Shown here: piece after piece, positions 1 to 12,935 of the stretch
Layout: each line of letters begins with the position of its first letter
Numbering within the stretch: the first letter of the stretch is position 1
Source: Sipunculus nudus
Lineage: Eukaryota > Annelida > Sipuncula > Golfingiida > Sipunculidae
Assembly: GCA_026874595.1 (NCBI GenBank)
Contig: CM049312.1
Coordinates: 77,043,429 to 77,107,428, forward strand
Reading direction: 5' to 3'
DNA length: 64,000 nucleotides
Program-made: the position numbers and the translations under genes
Notes under the pieces: model-generated
Told to the model about the DNA's origin: nothing
Database searches by the model: none
The model's input: the letters and a program-made list of their open reading frames with translations, nothing else

Positions 1-504
1 CCATGCAGATTCTCTTATTCTTATAGCCTTCATTACGAACACTAGATTCATATAAAAAACCTTTTGTGTATATGTATTACAGATGTGCCAGTCAATCAAT
101 TATACTGATGACTGTTCATTTTCTTTCATAATCAATTATATCGATGGCATTTTTGTATAATTGATCATAAATGATTACGTGTGCACATCCAAAGATTGCA
201 TATTATCCAGATAAAATATTCTCATTCTGTCGGAGATATAAAAAAGACAGGGCACAAAACAGTAATCAGCATTAAAATTGAACCTTGTGCAATGAATCAA
301 TTGCAACAATCCGGTCATTGCCTTGACCTTGTACAAGTTACACTGAACTTCCTCCATCAACAGTTAAGTTATAATTTTATACAGTACATTTCACTTTCAT
401 GCACAAGGTGCATCAAATAAAAGATTAATAATCGATCATCAGCCATTTTTAATCTTCCAATCATTGACTTTGATTTTACAACTAATGCCTATGGTAAAAC
501 ACTC

Positions 505-680
505 TGCTAGCTCTCTCCACTGGCGACCCAGATTCGAACTCTTGAGTTGCCATGACAGTGTTCTCTAGTGGTCCGTCCAAGGTCGATGGTTTTCTCCAGG
601 TCATCCGATTTCCTCCACCCTTACTGACAACTGAGCACCAACATCCAAGCCATGGAGAGTGCCTAGTATCAGTTATTATA
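505..680 (+). mobile_element. tRNA-derived SINE with V-SINE-like central domain
   Basis: A Pol III B-box-like element (AGATTCGAACTC) near 531 is preceded by an A-box-like GCTAGCTCTCTCC and followed by GGTTTTCTCCAGGTCATCCG and TTTCCTCCACCC, the conserved core seen in V-SINE-type families. Boundaries approximate. Confidence 0.5.
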
Positions 681-1313
681 ACTAGTTGTACAATTCATGT
701 AAAGTTTACATAGTGGAAGTGAGAATTAAAGTTTTACTAAATCGCTGGGAATTTGCAGCAAGCTGGAGAATAAATGTTCAGTGAAGTTTAGACATCAAAA
801 AATGGACAATACAGCATCAAGATGCTCAAAGAATTCTCCAGATTCATGGAATATTTATCTGAACCTATTTGTGATCAATCATCAATCGTTCTCCTGAATT
901 TATATACATGACTCAACAAAAAGACTGACATCTGAGAAGTTGACATCCACCTCTCTATTTTGAGTAATGCTGTCTGAATGAAAAGATCAAATACATATTG
1001 GACAACTGAAGTATACCTTTTATCTGACAGCAAATCCGTATTTCCAGGCAATCAACCTTTTGGGGCCACCAAAATAAAGTTCAAGGGAAGAAAATATATT
1101 TATTCATAAAATGCATACCTTCCTATTTAAAACTAAAGAAAACATCAATGCTGAGTTCATTACCTTTCAATTTAAAATAATCAAACCTTTTAAATAAATA
1201 TGGAAATTTACAGTTCATGTGCAACTTTTACAAAATAATAAATACTGACTTGTATGAACTAATTTATAAAGACAATTTAAACTAGTAAATGGCTAGTCAA
1301 CAATCAACTACAG

Positions 1314-2436
1314 GTATCTGTCAAATCACAAGGGCATGGGTAAAGTAAGGCATTGAATGTTCCTGACATGACATTACTCCAAATTTGTGGCATCAGAGAT
1401 GCCAATTTAACTCCTCATATATGTGCAATTTCCACCAAAAACAGATCTACAGATAGATATGAGATGAAATTGACTGCAGGTGGCACAAGCAGTCTTGTAT
1501 TCAAGATAAACCATTCCATGATCTATGGACATGCAAATTTTTAGGTGAATACATCAAACCACTCCAGAGAAAAAGGCAATGTATTCTACGAAAATGAAAA
1601 GGCAGGTGGCACCACCTGTCTGGTCTATGATGAATCTACACTAAGTGAAAAGGATTGCAGATGGCACCACCAGGCTTGTATGTATAAGATGGATGTACCC
1701 AAAATATTTGGACATGTGAATCAGGCTGATACATTAAACAAGTCATAAGTTAAACGCATGAATGTATTCTACAAATACATGATTGCAGGTGGTGCCACTA
1801 GTCTTGTGAATGAGAAATCTACCAAAGACCGATGAACATGCAAGTTTCAGGCCAAGACACCAAAACACTACTGAGAAAAAGTGCATCAATGTATTCTCTG
1901 AAAACCACTCCTGATGTGAGCAATTTTCACCCAAAGCAAACACACAGATGGATACCACATGAAAACTATTGCAGATGGCACCACCAGTCTTGAAAACAAG
2001 ATGGAGGTATCCAAGATTTATGGACATGCATAATTTCAGGCCAATACAGCAAACCAATCACCAAGACAACCAGATGGCATAAGCATGGATAGATGCCACA
2101 AAACCATTGTAGGTGGCACTATCAGTCACAAGTATGAGATGGAGTTATCCAAGATCTATAGAATGCACAGTTTCAGCCAAATACATTGAACCCTCCTGAG
2201 ATATGGGCAGTTATCTCTAAGACACCCAGATTCATACTGTACGAAAAGGTTTGCAGGAGGCACCACCAGTCTTTGTTAGGAACAGGCACCAGTTCATATG
2301 AACCAATAATTATGCTCGGATTTGGAAAGATCGGTCAAAGGGTCTCAGAGGAGTTCTCCAGAAATGAACGTGGTGACAGCGGCAGCGGAACCCAAGTAAA
2401 AACATAGTATCTGAAAACTCTTGCTTTGGTGAATAC
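1314..2436 (+). mobile_element. Decayed Helentron-like (pearl/HINE-type) element
   Basis: Starts GTATCTGTCAAATCA and ends in an imperfect hairpin at 2407-2436 (GTATCTGAAAACTC...GGTGAATAC) followed by AATTA. The inside holds about six diverged repeats containing CAGGTGGCACCAC, each followed by AAGATGGA/GGACATGCA-like text. It is an older relative of the element at 24924, with the same ends and core. Confidence 0.5.
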
Positions 2437-2724
2437 AATTAATACCACTTGCATAAATAATATACAGATCTACTAAAACATGATGCAATGTAAAAGTTTA
2501 TGTATGGGAGTGGTCTTCAATAATCGTAACTTGTCTATATGTCACCATTGACAATAAATAAAATACCAGACACCAATCTTCAAACGATTCCAATCCTCAA
2601 CAAAGAATGTCTTCTGTAAATAATGAAATACATCCACCTTAGCACAGGGTGGTTTTTCAGTATACGTCATTGTTTTCTGCACTATTTCATTTATTTCAAC
2701 TAAACCTGCATGTAGCATGCTTTT

Positions 2725-2940
2725 TCAGCATGTCTGCTGGTCCTCTGTGTCTGATTGGTTCGTGTCCTTCGCATGGCATGTTTTCAAGTGACGAATCATA
2801 CTATCTCTGCGATACACTGAGTACTGACAATACTGGCACTGCATGACCTCAAGCTTTTCATGAACGCTTGCTATATGTCGGCTCAAGTTCCTTCGGTTCA
2901 TAAATGTCTTCAGGCAGATATGGCACTGCAAACTGGTATC
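2725..2940 (-). CDS. Alternative terminal exon: two C2H2 fingers (cassette 6)
   Basis: The acceptor (catattgcag) precedes base 2940; phase 0, 71 residues, own stop. Fingers are CHICLKTFMNRRNLSRHIASVH and CQYCQYSVYRRDSMIRHLKTCH, both C-x2-C-x12-H-x4-H, with the linker HEKLEVMQC. The tail is acidic and polar. An AATAAA on the minus strand at 2695-2690 lies about 30 nt past the stop and is a good poly(A) signal, which supports a terminal exon. This is the most distal cassette visible; more could lie beyond base 1. Joined to the constant exon it would give a 438-residue protein across an intron of about 28 kb. Confidence 0.86.
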   Translation of the reverse strand, partial: DTSLQCHICLKTFMNRRNLSRHIASVHEKLEVMQCQYCQYSVYRRDSMIRHLKTCHAKDTNQSDTEDQQTC

Positions 2941-5853
2941 CTGCAATATGGGAGGTGCTTAATTAGCAAATTTTTCAATTTCTCAGGGCCAGAAATAATA
3001 AATAAATTGCATCTGAAAATTCATAATTGTTGTTTTGCCCATGCTGATCTATCATCAATGTGACCTTTGACCTCCAATGTGTAAGCTCCAGCTACTGACG
3101 TTTGACCTCCTGGTAGTAACATTGATCAAGATGACCACTACCAATATGCAAAATCATATTTATTAAATCAGCCACTTGAAGTACCCACTATAATAATAAC
3201 CATTATTTAAGCTGATGGTAGCGCATGACCAAAGCTGTCAAACTTCATTTTAGCTGTAAAGTATCAGAATATTGACTTTATAAGAGCAAGAAACTGAACA
3301 CTAGTATGGAAAATATGATAAAGATGTAAATAAACTGATTCTGATTGAGATCCACACAATAAATATGGTGTTACGGATCTAAATTCACAGACACACAGAA
3401 AAGTAAAAGAAAATCAAAGTTTTTACAATACGTGGGAAGAATAATAACAGCATCAAAACAAAAAGACTGATTTGGTCTGCTAAAGTCTGTAGAAAGTGTT
3501 AAGAAAGTGATAATATTATCAGAAGTAGTAATTAGTGATGGAAAATGACTGTTTTAAAGGTAGCCACGACCCATAATATCCCATGAGATCCCTCTTACAG
3601 GTTCCCAGTGGTCCACCTTGTTGTTATTTTTATTCACAAATGCCCTTAAAATTGCAAATATATGACTGAATCCCACCTATTGATTGGCTGCAACATCTCA
3701 GGAACAAACCAATCATGATGCTGAAATAGCAAGATCCCATAATAATTACAATCTGTTTCTTCCTGTGTTCTTTTTTTTTTTTCATCCTCCCCTCTGCAAC
3801 ATAGTTCATTCATTGAAATTTTGGGACCCCAAGACCCTGGGATTTCCATATTGTTTAAGATATTATAAATATTTCACTACATGCCACCATCATATCTACC
3901 TATAAAATATAACAGCCTATGTCATGAAGAGATAAATGATACAGATACCTATCAAGATAACTTTACCACTGACAGGTCCATCAATATTTAATGTTGTCAC
4001 AATGACACAAGTGATTTTTATAAACTGGTTACTTTGTCCCAAATCTGTGACTTTTAGTTTCCTTCCCATGACAATATCATCACCACCACTACCTTCATTG
4101 TTATAATGTATGGGAGAAAAAATTGAATGATAAGTTAATAATGACAACTTTATTTTCATTTATAACAAATGTCACAAATCAAGTGAGTTTAACAGACAGA
4201 CTGTTTCTGCTGAAAGCCAACATGGCCTCTCCTATCATTATATTAGTATACAATAATTATTGTTCAGGAAATATTAGTCCTGCTGCCGCTGTATGTCACA
4301 TATATTTACAATTGGAGACAAAAAAAAAATCAATATACCACAGGATTTGTCTTGGCAGGCTCACTATCTAGTGTGGCCTTTACCATGGTTACGATAAGAG
4401 CAGAATGTGATAACATATCCTATGAATCAAAGGCATAATTAGTGATACTTCTGCAGTATAAATTTATTTTATGTATTGCTTATTAACCATATGCCAGGTT
4501 TATTTTAAATCAAACCACATACACCAGTATATGCTGATACCAATCTATTGTAATATGCGTTTTAATGTCAAACCAAAATGGTAGTAAAACTAATCAGGAA
4601 TATTCAATGTCACTGATAAAAAACTAAAACCATATTTATGCAGTACAGTTTATTTCTCACTGGCATAATTTAACGAATTTCTTTTATTATTGCTGTAAAG
4701 TTCATTTTCCACCTGATTTAATTATGACAAAATCCATTTTTTTGCCGCACAGTCCATGCATATACCTTGTAATTGCCTGGGCTTCACAAATATATTCCAC
4801 AACCTAATTAAATGCACAATGAGAAATTACTTCTTGACTGAAACCTATAAACTATACCATGTTTGGCATACATTTTATCAGACCCCTGCCATAAATAAGG
4901 AGGACTATTAAAATGATCCACGTCTGTCTGTCCATCCTTTTGTCAGGCCCCATCACTGATGCCACACTTTCTTCGTTAAACATATGGTGAGGGACTATTG
5001 GTGCTTCTAGGCCCTTGTTTGACTAAATTTAATGTTGGACAACTTGCACAGGTTTCATATTCTCACAAGGTTTACAATGATATATAATGTCAATATTTAA
5101 AATATATAAGAATGTCACCAGATATCAGGAAAACAATATCTCTTGAATGCAACACCTAATAAATAATGGATCTTTAAGCTTCATTATCCTGTGTAGAATA
5201 AGGTGACATAACCAGATAATCTGACCTGTGAATATAAATTAGTGGTCATATCTGTCTTAATTTTTAAAATAATAAATGAATAAAATGTACCAAAAAAATC
5301 TTGTGCATAGCCTTTGAACTTCACTGACCTGAGGACACCATTTACTTTCACTTTCAGCATACTGATGCTGGCTTCATATTCCCTAGGTTGGCATATCATG
5401 ATTTTCATCTTTTCACTGTTTTTGTAAAGGGTTCAATTTTCACAATCTCATCATACAATAACCTGCACAGAGTATATCCATCATTTTATGAATTTATTAT
5501 ACACAGTAATATTTGCATAAAATTTGGATGGGGACCCAAGTGAATTTGGAATGAGTAGAAATCATTTATGCTTGTTGGCAGATAATTTAAAAGGTCTCAT
5601 TAATTAAAATACCTATCTTAGATTAACGGTAACATACAAGACCAATTATTCATAACATCTTTTTTTTTGCTTTACAACTCGCCTTCAGCGATGGGGCCTC
5701 CTTTTCATGGTGGCTTTATTTGCATGATAATTTTTCTTTCACAAACATCCTGAATCTGAAACCCTTGCGAACAAAATTCAACAACAGTATTTCAACCATT
5801 TGTCTCTTTTACACCAGGAGTTTAAATTATAAAATTTAAAGCAGGAAATGACG
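2941..5853 (-). other. Intron between cassettes 5 and 6, minus gene
   Basis: AT-rich, no coding support. Contains a long T run at 3770-3782 and TGACCTTTGACCTCC-type text near 3060-3110 related to the AGGTCA repeats. Confidence 0.5.
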
Positions 5854-6123
5854 CTACATATTCATTGTCTCTGATGCATCATCTGGAAGTTGTAGTGCTT
5901 CAACTATATCTGTGCTTTTGTTGGTAGAATAATGTTCAGGATGACATAATTTTATATGACGCAGAATGGCATCTCTACGAAAGTTTGTCATGTTACAATA
6001 AGGGCAGAACAAAATATGCTGTTTTTGATGAACACACATTATGTGACGTTTGAGGCTGAACTTCTTCGCAAATATCTTCTGGCAAAAATGGCACTGGAGC
6101 GGATTCGCAATGGCAGACCACTC
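5854..6123 (-). CDS. Alternative terminal exon: two C2H2 fingers (cassette 5)
   Basis: The acceptor (catctttacag) precedes base 6123; phase 0, 89 residues, own stop. Finger 1 is CHFCQKIFAKKFSLKRHIMCVH and finger 2 is CPYCNMTNFRRDAILRHIKLCH, both C-x2-C-x12-H-x4-H, followed by an acidic tail. The first in-frame ATG is inside finger 1 (6039), so an ATG-based gene caller would report only the second finger. Only about 780 bp separate it from the preceding cassette, the shortest gap in this array. Sister exon of those at 7117 and 2940. An AATAAA on the minus strand at about 5720-5715 could serve as a poly(A) signal. Confidence 0.85.
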   Translation of the reverse strand, partial: EWSAIANPLQCHFCQKIFAKKFSLKRHIMCVHQKQHILFCPYCNMTNFRRDAILRHIKLCHPEHYSTNKSTDIVEALQLPDDASETMNM

Positions 6124-6901
6124 CTGTAAAGATGGGAGGAATTCTAATTAAAAATCAGTTCATTAAGGGTCAAACGTTTTCTTGTAAAATTGTTATTAGT
6201 GTGCGTACTGAATATTGAGATGTCACCCAGCAAGATGCCATTCATATGGCAATTCCATCTTGTACACTAATTTGCGTTGTACCAATTAATCAATTATATC
6301 ATTGATTACTTAATTCATAATCAATTAAACTGGTTGCATCTTTGCATAAAACTTATCACAACTAATAATGCAAAAACATGAAAAGAAGTCAAATTAATTA
6401 AAGAAGTGAACAACATCAGAACTGAGCTTTTAGCTCAAGACAAGTTTCAACAACATGGTCTGTGACCTTGACCTGTCAACGTGACCCTAAACTTGTTCTG
6501 TTACATGAGCCCATTTTTCAATCAACCACCATTCTGCCTTTGTTAGCATCCAAATCAGAGCAAGACCTCACAATGTTAAAGATTAACCCAGTCTTTACAG
6601 ACTTGTTCAGCATGTTAAATGGACTTGTTCAGGATGTTTAATAGAAATTTATCAAGTACATACAATAACTGACTAATAATCAATCATGGATTGTATTCTT
6701 CTTTCAATCATGGGAAAAGATTTAACAAATGATTCCTATAGCTAATATTGATTAGTACGTTGGATGTGTATTGCTTAATGGGAACCATGTTAAACCCAGG
6801 CCATGCTGTCTTCTGGGATTCAAAGAGTGAACTACAAAATAGGATCAGAAGGCCATGAATGTCAAAAATGACTTGCATACAGATTTTAGCCCTTGCACTT
6901 T

Positions 6902-7117
6902 TCAGATCTTCTGTTCTTTGTTTTTTGTCATTTCTAGATATTTCTCAACATGACATGTTTTGATATGACGAACGATGACATCCTTGCGAAATCCTGTGGT
7001 TGTGCAATAAGGGCAGTGTATAACATTCTGTTTTTGGTGGACACTCGTTATGTGTCTATTCATGTTGAAGCGGTTCACAAACGCCTTCCCACAAACAGGG
7101 CACAAAAAGGCTGCCTC
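6902..7117 (-). CDS. Alternative terminal exon: two C2H2 fingers (cassette 4)
   Basis: The acceptor (ctgtgtttcag) precedes base 7117; phase 0, 71 residues, own stop. Two fingers: CPVCGKAFVNRFNMNRHITSVH and CPYCTTTGFRKDVIVRHIKTCH, both C-x2-C-x12-H-x4-H, joined by a short linker of the form HQKQNVIHC. With the cassettes at 6123 and 2940 it forms a subfamily with the same linker length and the same F/Y-R-(K/R)-D...RHIK-x-CH second finger, indicating exon duplication. It is the same length (216 bp) as the cassette at 2940. An open frame continues upstream of the AG but contains no finger residues and is taken as intron. Confidence 0.86.
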   Translation of the reverse strand, partial: EAAFLCPVCGKAFVNRFNMNRHITSVHQKQNVIHCPYCTTTGFRKDVIVRHIKTCHVEKYLEMTKNKEQKI

Positions 7118-7659
7118 CTGAAACACAGGAGAACAGCTCGTTAGATGTCTGTCTCGGAAACTGTCAGTTTCCAAGTAAAAAAGAATTTGCATTTAACCTC
7201 ATCACACAGACACCATACAGATTTTTCAAGTCTGCTTTAGTAAAATCTTTTCCAAATTATTTAACTTAAATTATAGGTAAATACCTACTAAATTTCATAC
7301 TTTATGTCCCAAGGATGATGATAACATTATAAAACAATGATATGGCAAAAGTAATTCCTTGAAAAAATAAAAGTGACCATGTTTTATGAATTTGGAAGAT
7401 CTCCAAGCTTCTATGAAGATTTCACTATTTCAACCCTGTTCAGACCATCACATGGTTTATATACTGGTTTCAAGACAAAATATGGGGCTCACCCTATAAA
7501 ACAGATATATAAGGTAATATGCCAGTAATTACCTGATTTAACTAAAACTCACAGGAGCAAAATTCATACACTGACCTGTATGCAGCAATTTAGCATTTTT
7601 GGACCCAACTGGACTTCTTGTGTCAAAATAATAGGCTGTGATAATTTTGGTTCAGCTGT

Positions 7660-7870
7660 ATCAAATCGGAAGGGGGGGGGGGGATTCCAGAGGATCCCCC
7701 CCCCCCTTTTCAGCCACTGCAACCTTTTTATAAGGGTTTCAGACCATTTTTTTTTTTTTTTGCCTGGACACCCCCATTTTCTGGACCTTACGACCTTTTT
7801 TAGGCTTTTTCATTAATCCTGATGGGTTGAACACACCCCCCCCCCTTTCCTAAATCCCAGATCCGCCCCT
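7660..7870 (+). repeat. Homopolymer-rich repeat remnant
   Basis: G and C runs of 10-13 bases plus a T run, ending in TAAATCCCAGATCCGCCCCTG, a style of interspersed repeat. No coding support. Confidence 0.4.
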
Positions 7871-9298
7871 GAATCTGTCCGTGTTAAATCTTAAATGTGA
7901 CAAAGCTTTCCAATCCTGCCTTCAGCTTGGACACATCAGTAATTCACTGTTTGTTGTAAAGTATTTACAATGTTGAAAATTTGAAGAAAAAATCTATGAA
8001 GGAGTGAGACGTTGACTATGTTCTGCTGCAAATGATATATATATTTTAATTTTCCTTTTCATGTATTATGCTGCTACATAAAAAAACAGCATCATATCTA
8101 GGCAACTATAAGTTTTATTCAGAATATCTTCAAAAAACATTACAAGACTTCACACCACCTGACATACAAGGCAAAGTATGGCATACCAAACATGCTTCAC
8201 TGAACTGATAAAAATATGTACAGCAGATTTATTAATTTTCTTTTTTATCCTATAATACTACAGTGATGAAAACTGTCACTGTGACCTAATATATGGATCC
8301 ATTGTATCATGGCATAAACTTTTTTTTTCTTTCATGACAGAATAAAATGATAAGTTTTACTGCTGAGCTGATTTTTAAATTTGCCTGAAACACAAGTAGG
8401 AAATTTATACTGAACAGCAACCAGACTGGTACTAATATTCTAAATAGTGTCTTCTCTTGATTTCTGAAATTAAAACTACTATCTACATGCCCATATGATT
8501 TAAATTTCAATTATTTCAAATTAATCAATAAATAAGAAATGAGTCTCTCTTCCGATAACGCCAAGTGAAATATATTTTTGACTTGGATAGTTAGTGAAAG
8601 AAAAATTCATTAAATACTTCATTTCTTTCATTAGAATACCTCACTCAAGAAATTATTTTTTAAAACACTGCTGTACAAATTGTTGCTAAATCTTATAAAC
8701 CATCTGAAAATGCCCATCTCATAATGCCTCTAGTTTGTCTAGAAATGCCTTCAACTATGTTAAAACTATTTCCCTCAGGTCCCAATTTTTGAGAGAAATC
8801 AAAGCCAAGGGTGAATTCTTTAAAGCAAATCTTACAAATCCTGCTCCTAACCACATTAATTCCCTGTGCACACTAATCATAATATTCACCAAATCTGCAT
8901 GAGCAAAACATTGATTTTTACAAAGCTTATCAAGATTTCTAATAGTCCTCATATATTTCTTTTTTAATGGCATCCCATTTACAATTTTAATATCAGTAAT
9001 GCTATCTTAGATTATTTCAACTGATATTTATATTTTACTACTGATCCTGTATATCCAGGTGTACATAAATAACAATTTACTTGTATTAGAATATATCACC
9101 TTTTTACATAATTTTATAACTGGGCTTTTTGGCTGTTACTTTATATTTTTTTATGAAATGTATCCTTCAAATCCTTCTTCTTTATAGAAATATAATGAAC
9201 TTTATTATATCCAAATCATATAAAAAACATATTTACGAAAAGTTAGCCAATCAAATGCAATTTGCAAAGTGTAGGTATGTTGGTGTACTGCTGCTGCC

Positions 9299-10143
9299 TT
9301 AAGCTTGCATTCAATACATGTATATGCAGTACATATGTGTATCAGGTATGTATGCTTTTACGGGGTGACTAAAAAGCGGACCGAACTATCTCGCTAGTGA
9401 AGCTTGCTTTGCTAGCGAAGCGGTTGGTACGCCGGACTTGTACGCCACCGACCTGGGTTCGACTCCCGGATTGGCCCAGGATTTTTCCCCTCAAAATTTG
9501 TCTTCGTAACAAAATGGGGGCTCGTACAACGTGAAGGTTATCTTTGTGGCCCAGGGAATAAGCTCACCAAAGTGTGTGACTCCTGGGATAATTAGTCTTG
9601 TTCTGATAGCAGAACGCTCTTAAGAGGGGGTGTGTTACGGGGTGACATAAAAGTGGACAAACTGTCTCGCTAGAGAAGCCTGCTTTTCTAGTGAAGCGGT
9701 TGGGACGCCGGACTTGGGCGCCACCGACCTGGGTTCAACTCCCGGATTGGCCCAGGAATTTTTTCCCCTGAAAAATTTGTCTTAGTAACAATGCATATAC
9801 AGCTAGAAAATGGATGTCTGTACTTCCATAAATATGTAAGTATATATGGTACGTGTGCAGCAAAAATTGGGCCTAAAGGAAGAGCTGGATGAGTAAAGAA
9901 GTCATCTGCCAAAGGTATACCCTATCACTTCACGTCAAAGTTTTGGAATTTCCCTGTCTGTTACAATGTGTACCTATTTTCAATCGCTACCCTGAGCAAT
10001 CAAAATGTGCTGCACATGCAAAAGTATTTTTGCATACGTATGTATGGAATCACTCTGAGAGAATATAATAGGTGCGATTCCCTGCTGCATATGCATATGT
10101 TATGTATGCATACTACATACACATGTATGGAATGCCACCTTCA
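9299..10143 (-). mobile_element. TTAA-flanked MITE, interrupted by a TRIM element
   Basis: Left TTAAGCTTGCATTCAATACATG and right CATGTATGGAATGCCACCTTCA are inverted terminal repeats next to TTAA (right copy mutated to TTCA), as expected of piggyBac-type MITEs. Without the inserted TRIM the element is about 398 bp. It is homologous, in inverse orientation, to the interrupted copy at 13153. Confidence 0.6.
9356..9790 (+). mobile_element. TRIM (miniature LTR retrotransposon), copy 1
   Basis: Two direct repeats, 9356-9511 and 9633-9790, each running from (T)TTTAC/TGTTACGGGGTGAC to GTAACA. Four bases after the left LTR is a primer-binding site starting TGGGGGCTCGT (9515-9525), which matches the tRNA-Pro-type site. 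A purine tract (TAAGAGGGGGTG, 9621-9632) directly precedes the right LTR. A 4-bp target duplication ATGC flanks it (9352-9355, 9791-9794). Total 435 bp with no coding capacity. Each LTR contains a tRNA-like segment, with D-arm-like GGTTGGTACGCCGGACTTG and B-box GGGTTCGACTCCC. Confidence 0.78.
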
Positions 10144-11347
10144 GAGAGCATACAAATGTTCCTCTGTTAAGGCCAATAAATTTGGTGAAAAGTATGAACC
10201 TTCAGCTCAGAACCTATACACACTTGAATGTTACTGTAACTTTAAGATAGAACAAAAATAATAATCTTTAAAATTAGAACAAAAATAATAATCTTCAACA
10301 TTTCATCAAAAACAAAGTACTGTGCAAAACAAAACTCAGATAAAAACAAAAATACTGAGGAATAAGTGACGAAAAGTTCAATATTTCTCTGCTTTACGAA
10401 TATATCCCTTGCTTTATATGGCTTTAGCAGTCACATAACAAAAAGGAGAAATATTATGCAAGTTTTTGGTGTCCTATACTTAATGAATGTTTGTGATAAA
10501 CTTTTAAAATAAGTAAAAAAAAAATAGATTTGAATGGAAGACAACTAACAGTTTATTTCTTATCTTGAACTGATGTACTAATAAATTCTGGTGTAAAGTT
10601 ACTTGAAGTAAAACTTTTAAATTTATCAATACAATAGAAACTTTGGTTGTGACAAAACTTGTAACAAAGCATTATTTGTGTTAAAAAGGTGCAGGTTCTC
10701 CATGCAAGATCTCCGTAAAGTCATCAGTATTTGAATACCAGTGCCTTAATGTTCAATCATTTTGTTTAAAATAAGGCAAAAAGGTGAACAAATGAATCTC
10801 TGAAAGAAGGTCAAAATGCTCAAGTGATATGACTTAAAAAACATGTCCTTGTGACTGCAAGAGAAGTAGAGATGAAAGAATAGAATAGTGGCAGTTGATT
10901 GTTATAGAGGAAAACTTAATCTACTATATACACAATACCCTACAATTATATTACACATAAAGTAAAAATAATAAAAATATAACAGATTAAACTTGTCAAA
11001 TTACTGTTAAAAATAAACTGATGCTATAAGCACATAATGGGAACATATTTCTACAAATGCATTTTTTCAATGTAATTTGCACGCCAGATAAGAGTGCATG
11101 TAAACTGAAACCAAGAGCATTCATGGTTCTCCTATTTCTTCACCATTTCAGTTTCTATAGTGGTGTATCAAAAATAACAAGAAAATTTCAAGCAGAAAAT
11201 AAATATTGTGCCAATTTTCTTTGAAAGATTGGCACTGGTAAAAACGTCATTGTTAAAGAATACTGTCTATGAATTCCATTACAAAACATGTACAATGTAA
11301 TTAAAATTTCCACCACTTTCATTACAAACTGTAAGTATCTTGTCAAA

Positions 11348-11707
11348 TTACTGTGAAACCTCTGGGTGGGATACACGTATGTGCTCACGGAGTTGTCCAT
11401 TGTGGGCAAAATGTCTCTGGCAATATTTGCAGACATTTATGTGTCTTTTTATATTGTGTTCTTCCAGACTCTCTGCAGTGGTAAAGAAAAGCTGGCACTT
11501 GGCACATTTAGACAAGGCAGGATTGTGATTCTTCATATGGCGGGTCAGACTGTCCTTACGAGCGTAACCCTTCCCGCAGAGCTTACAAACATGAGTCATC
11601 AAAAGCTCGTTAGAAGGGGAACCAGAGAAAAGTGCCGGTACTTGTGTTGATAGGTTGGGGTCACTTAGTAGCAGCGATTCGGAGGTCAAAGTCAAAGATC
11701 CCTCATC
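11348..11707 (-). CDS. Alternative terminal exon: three C2H2 fingers (cassette 3)
   Basis: The acceptor (ctcgttgcag) precedes base 11707; phase 0, 119 residues, own stop. After a 40-residue Ser/Leu-rich lead there are three classical fingers: C41-x2-C44-x12-H57-x3-H61 (CGKGYARKDSLTRHMKNH), C68-x2-C71-x12-H84-x4-H89, and C93-x2-C96-x12-H109-x4-H114 (LREHIRVSH). This is the only three-finger cassette in the array and the most canonical, so it may bind DNA most strongly. An open frame extends upstream of base 11707, but the AG at that point and phase agreement with the other cassettes favour the exon start chosen. Confidence 0.86.
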   Translation of the reverse strand, partial: DEGSLTLTSESLLLSDPNLSTQVPALFSGSPSNELLMTHVCKLCGKGYARKDSLTRHMKNHNPALSKCAKCQLFFTTAESLEEHNIKRHINVCKYCQRHFAHNGQLREHIRVSHPEVSQ

Positions 11708-12603
11708 CTGCAACGAGCACCAGAGAAAAGTGACCACCAGGTGTCAGGTCAATCAAGGGGTTTTGGCACTTTTTCCATAATGCTGGAAACTGCCTCAATA
11801 CATACTGTAAGAATCGCTAGTTGGTTGTTTCTCCAAACTGTTCACCGACGAACATACCAACTGAAGCAATGTCATGCAAAATGCGATGAACAAATAAAAT
11901 ATATAAATATAGATCTTCACTCTGGAAACATTAATAGAAATGAAATAGCTAAAAAGCAAAAGATAAGATGAACAGCAATCCACCTCTGCCCCTATAGATC
12001 TACCAACTTGATGTTTTCAAGGAATATCTTCTTTGAAAATTTTCATTGATGGAATATTAATAATTTTAAATATTGAAAATAAAGAAAAACAGAGAACAAG
12101 ATGACACTTTACCATTAGCTTGGAAGAATGTACAATTCATAAACCCTTTGAAATAACACATTTAACAGCAACAGCTGTCTTTAATACCAAAATGTGATGA
12201 TCATTCGTTTAGAGGAGACCGGACCATTTAGTTGCCATTGTGATTTCATATATTCAAAATTAAACTTGTATCTAAGGACCACAAAGGATTTGCTACCAAT
12301 ATCACATCAATAAACTCATCATATATGATAAATTTTTCATTAAAAAAAATGTCAAAAGCATGCCTTAATTTTGGAGAAGTATTTGTTGTAAACTAATCAT
12401 TTTCTGATTCACTCCTGCAGTGTTCTCACAAGTTTAAAAATTAAAGCCAGCTACACACCTACCTTTTCTGTAGACTTTATGCACTTTCTGGCATACTATG
12501 TGTACATATTAATGAACTGTAGGTAATTAAGTTAAGAAAAGTTCTCATCTCACCTTTAAATAAATGTACGAGCTTGTGAATCTACAAGTACCTAATGAGT
12601 AAT

Positions 12604-12935
12604 AGTATACACGGTACATGCGCCAATGTTGACAAACAAACAACAAAAAATGTAACTTAAGGTGGTTGGTTACATATGTGTTGAAGTTGAAAGATCACTA
12701 GTTAAAAAACATCCCTTGCAAACTCTAGTTTGTCAGACTTGCCACCAGATGTCTTTGTTAAATGTGTATATGGTTTATTTTGATGGGCTTCCCATGTGTT
12801 ATAAACAGGTGGATATAAATGAAATGAAAAGCCTGTGTGCGGAGGCATCAGCGTTTTCTGGTCTATATTTATGAAAGGTTCAACACATTATCTTCAGTTA
12901 ATATAGGTCAGATATTGGAATAGGTCCCTTAAACG
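12604..12935 (+). repeat. Dispersed repeat copy 1 (GGTGGTTGGTTACA family)
   Basis: Contains ACTTAAGGTGGTTGGTTACA, CTTGCCACCAGATGTCTTTGTT and TATAGGTCAGATATTGGAATAGGTCCCTT, matching a direct copy at 16145-16438 segment by segment. Probably an old non-autonomous element; ends not defined. Confidence 0.55.

Larger units (their letters stand above)
1..2724. other. Sequence left of last visible zinc-finger cassette
   Basis: Holds a SINE and the decayed Helentron-like element listed separately. A GATTATAATCG-type MITE remnant is near 85-180. No further zinc-finger exon is seen. Confidence 0.5.
7118..11347 (-). other. Intron between cassettes 3 and 4, minus gene
   Basis: Besides the nested MITE/TRIM and homopolymer repeat, nothing coding is supported. 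Open frames here are short and show no domain or splice context. Confidence 0.5.

Noticed and set aside
2186-2407. Open frame of 73 codons
   Set aside because: It lies wholly in the decayed Helentron-like repeat and is not shared by the younger copy.
9420-9480. Genuine tRNA gene
   Set aside because: The tRNA-like segment lies inside an LTR repeated in both ends of the TRIM, and no acceptor-stem pairing was found.
11708-11737. Upstream extension of the three-finger exon to 11737
   Set aside because: The frame is open, but the AG before 11707 follows a good pyrimidine tract and gives the shared phase-0 start.
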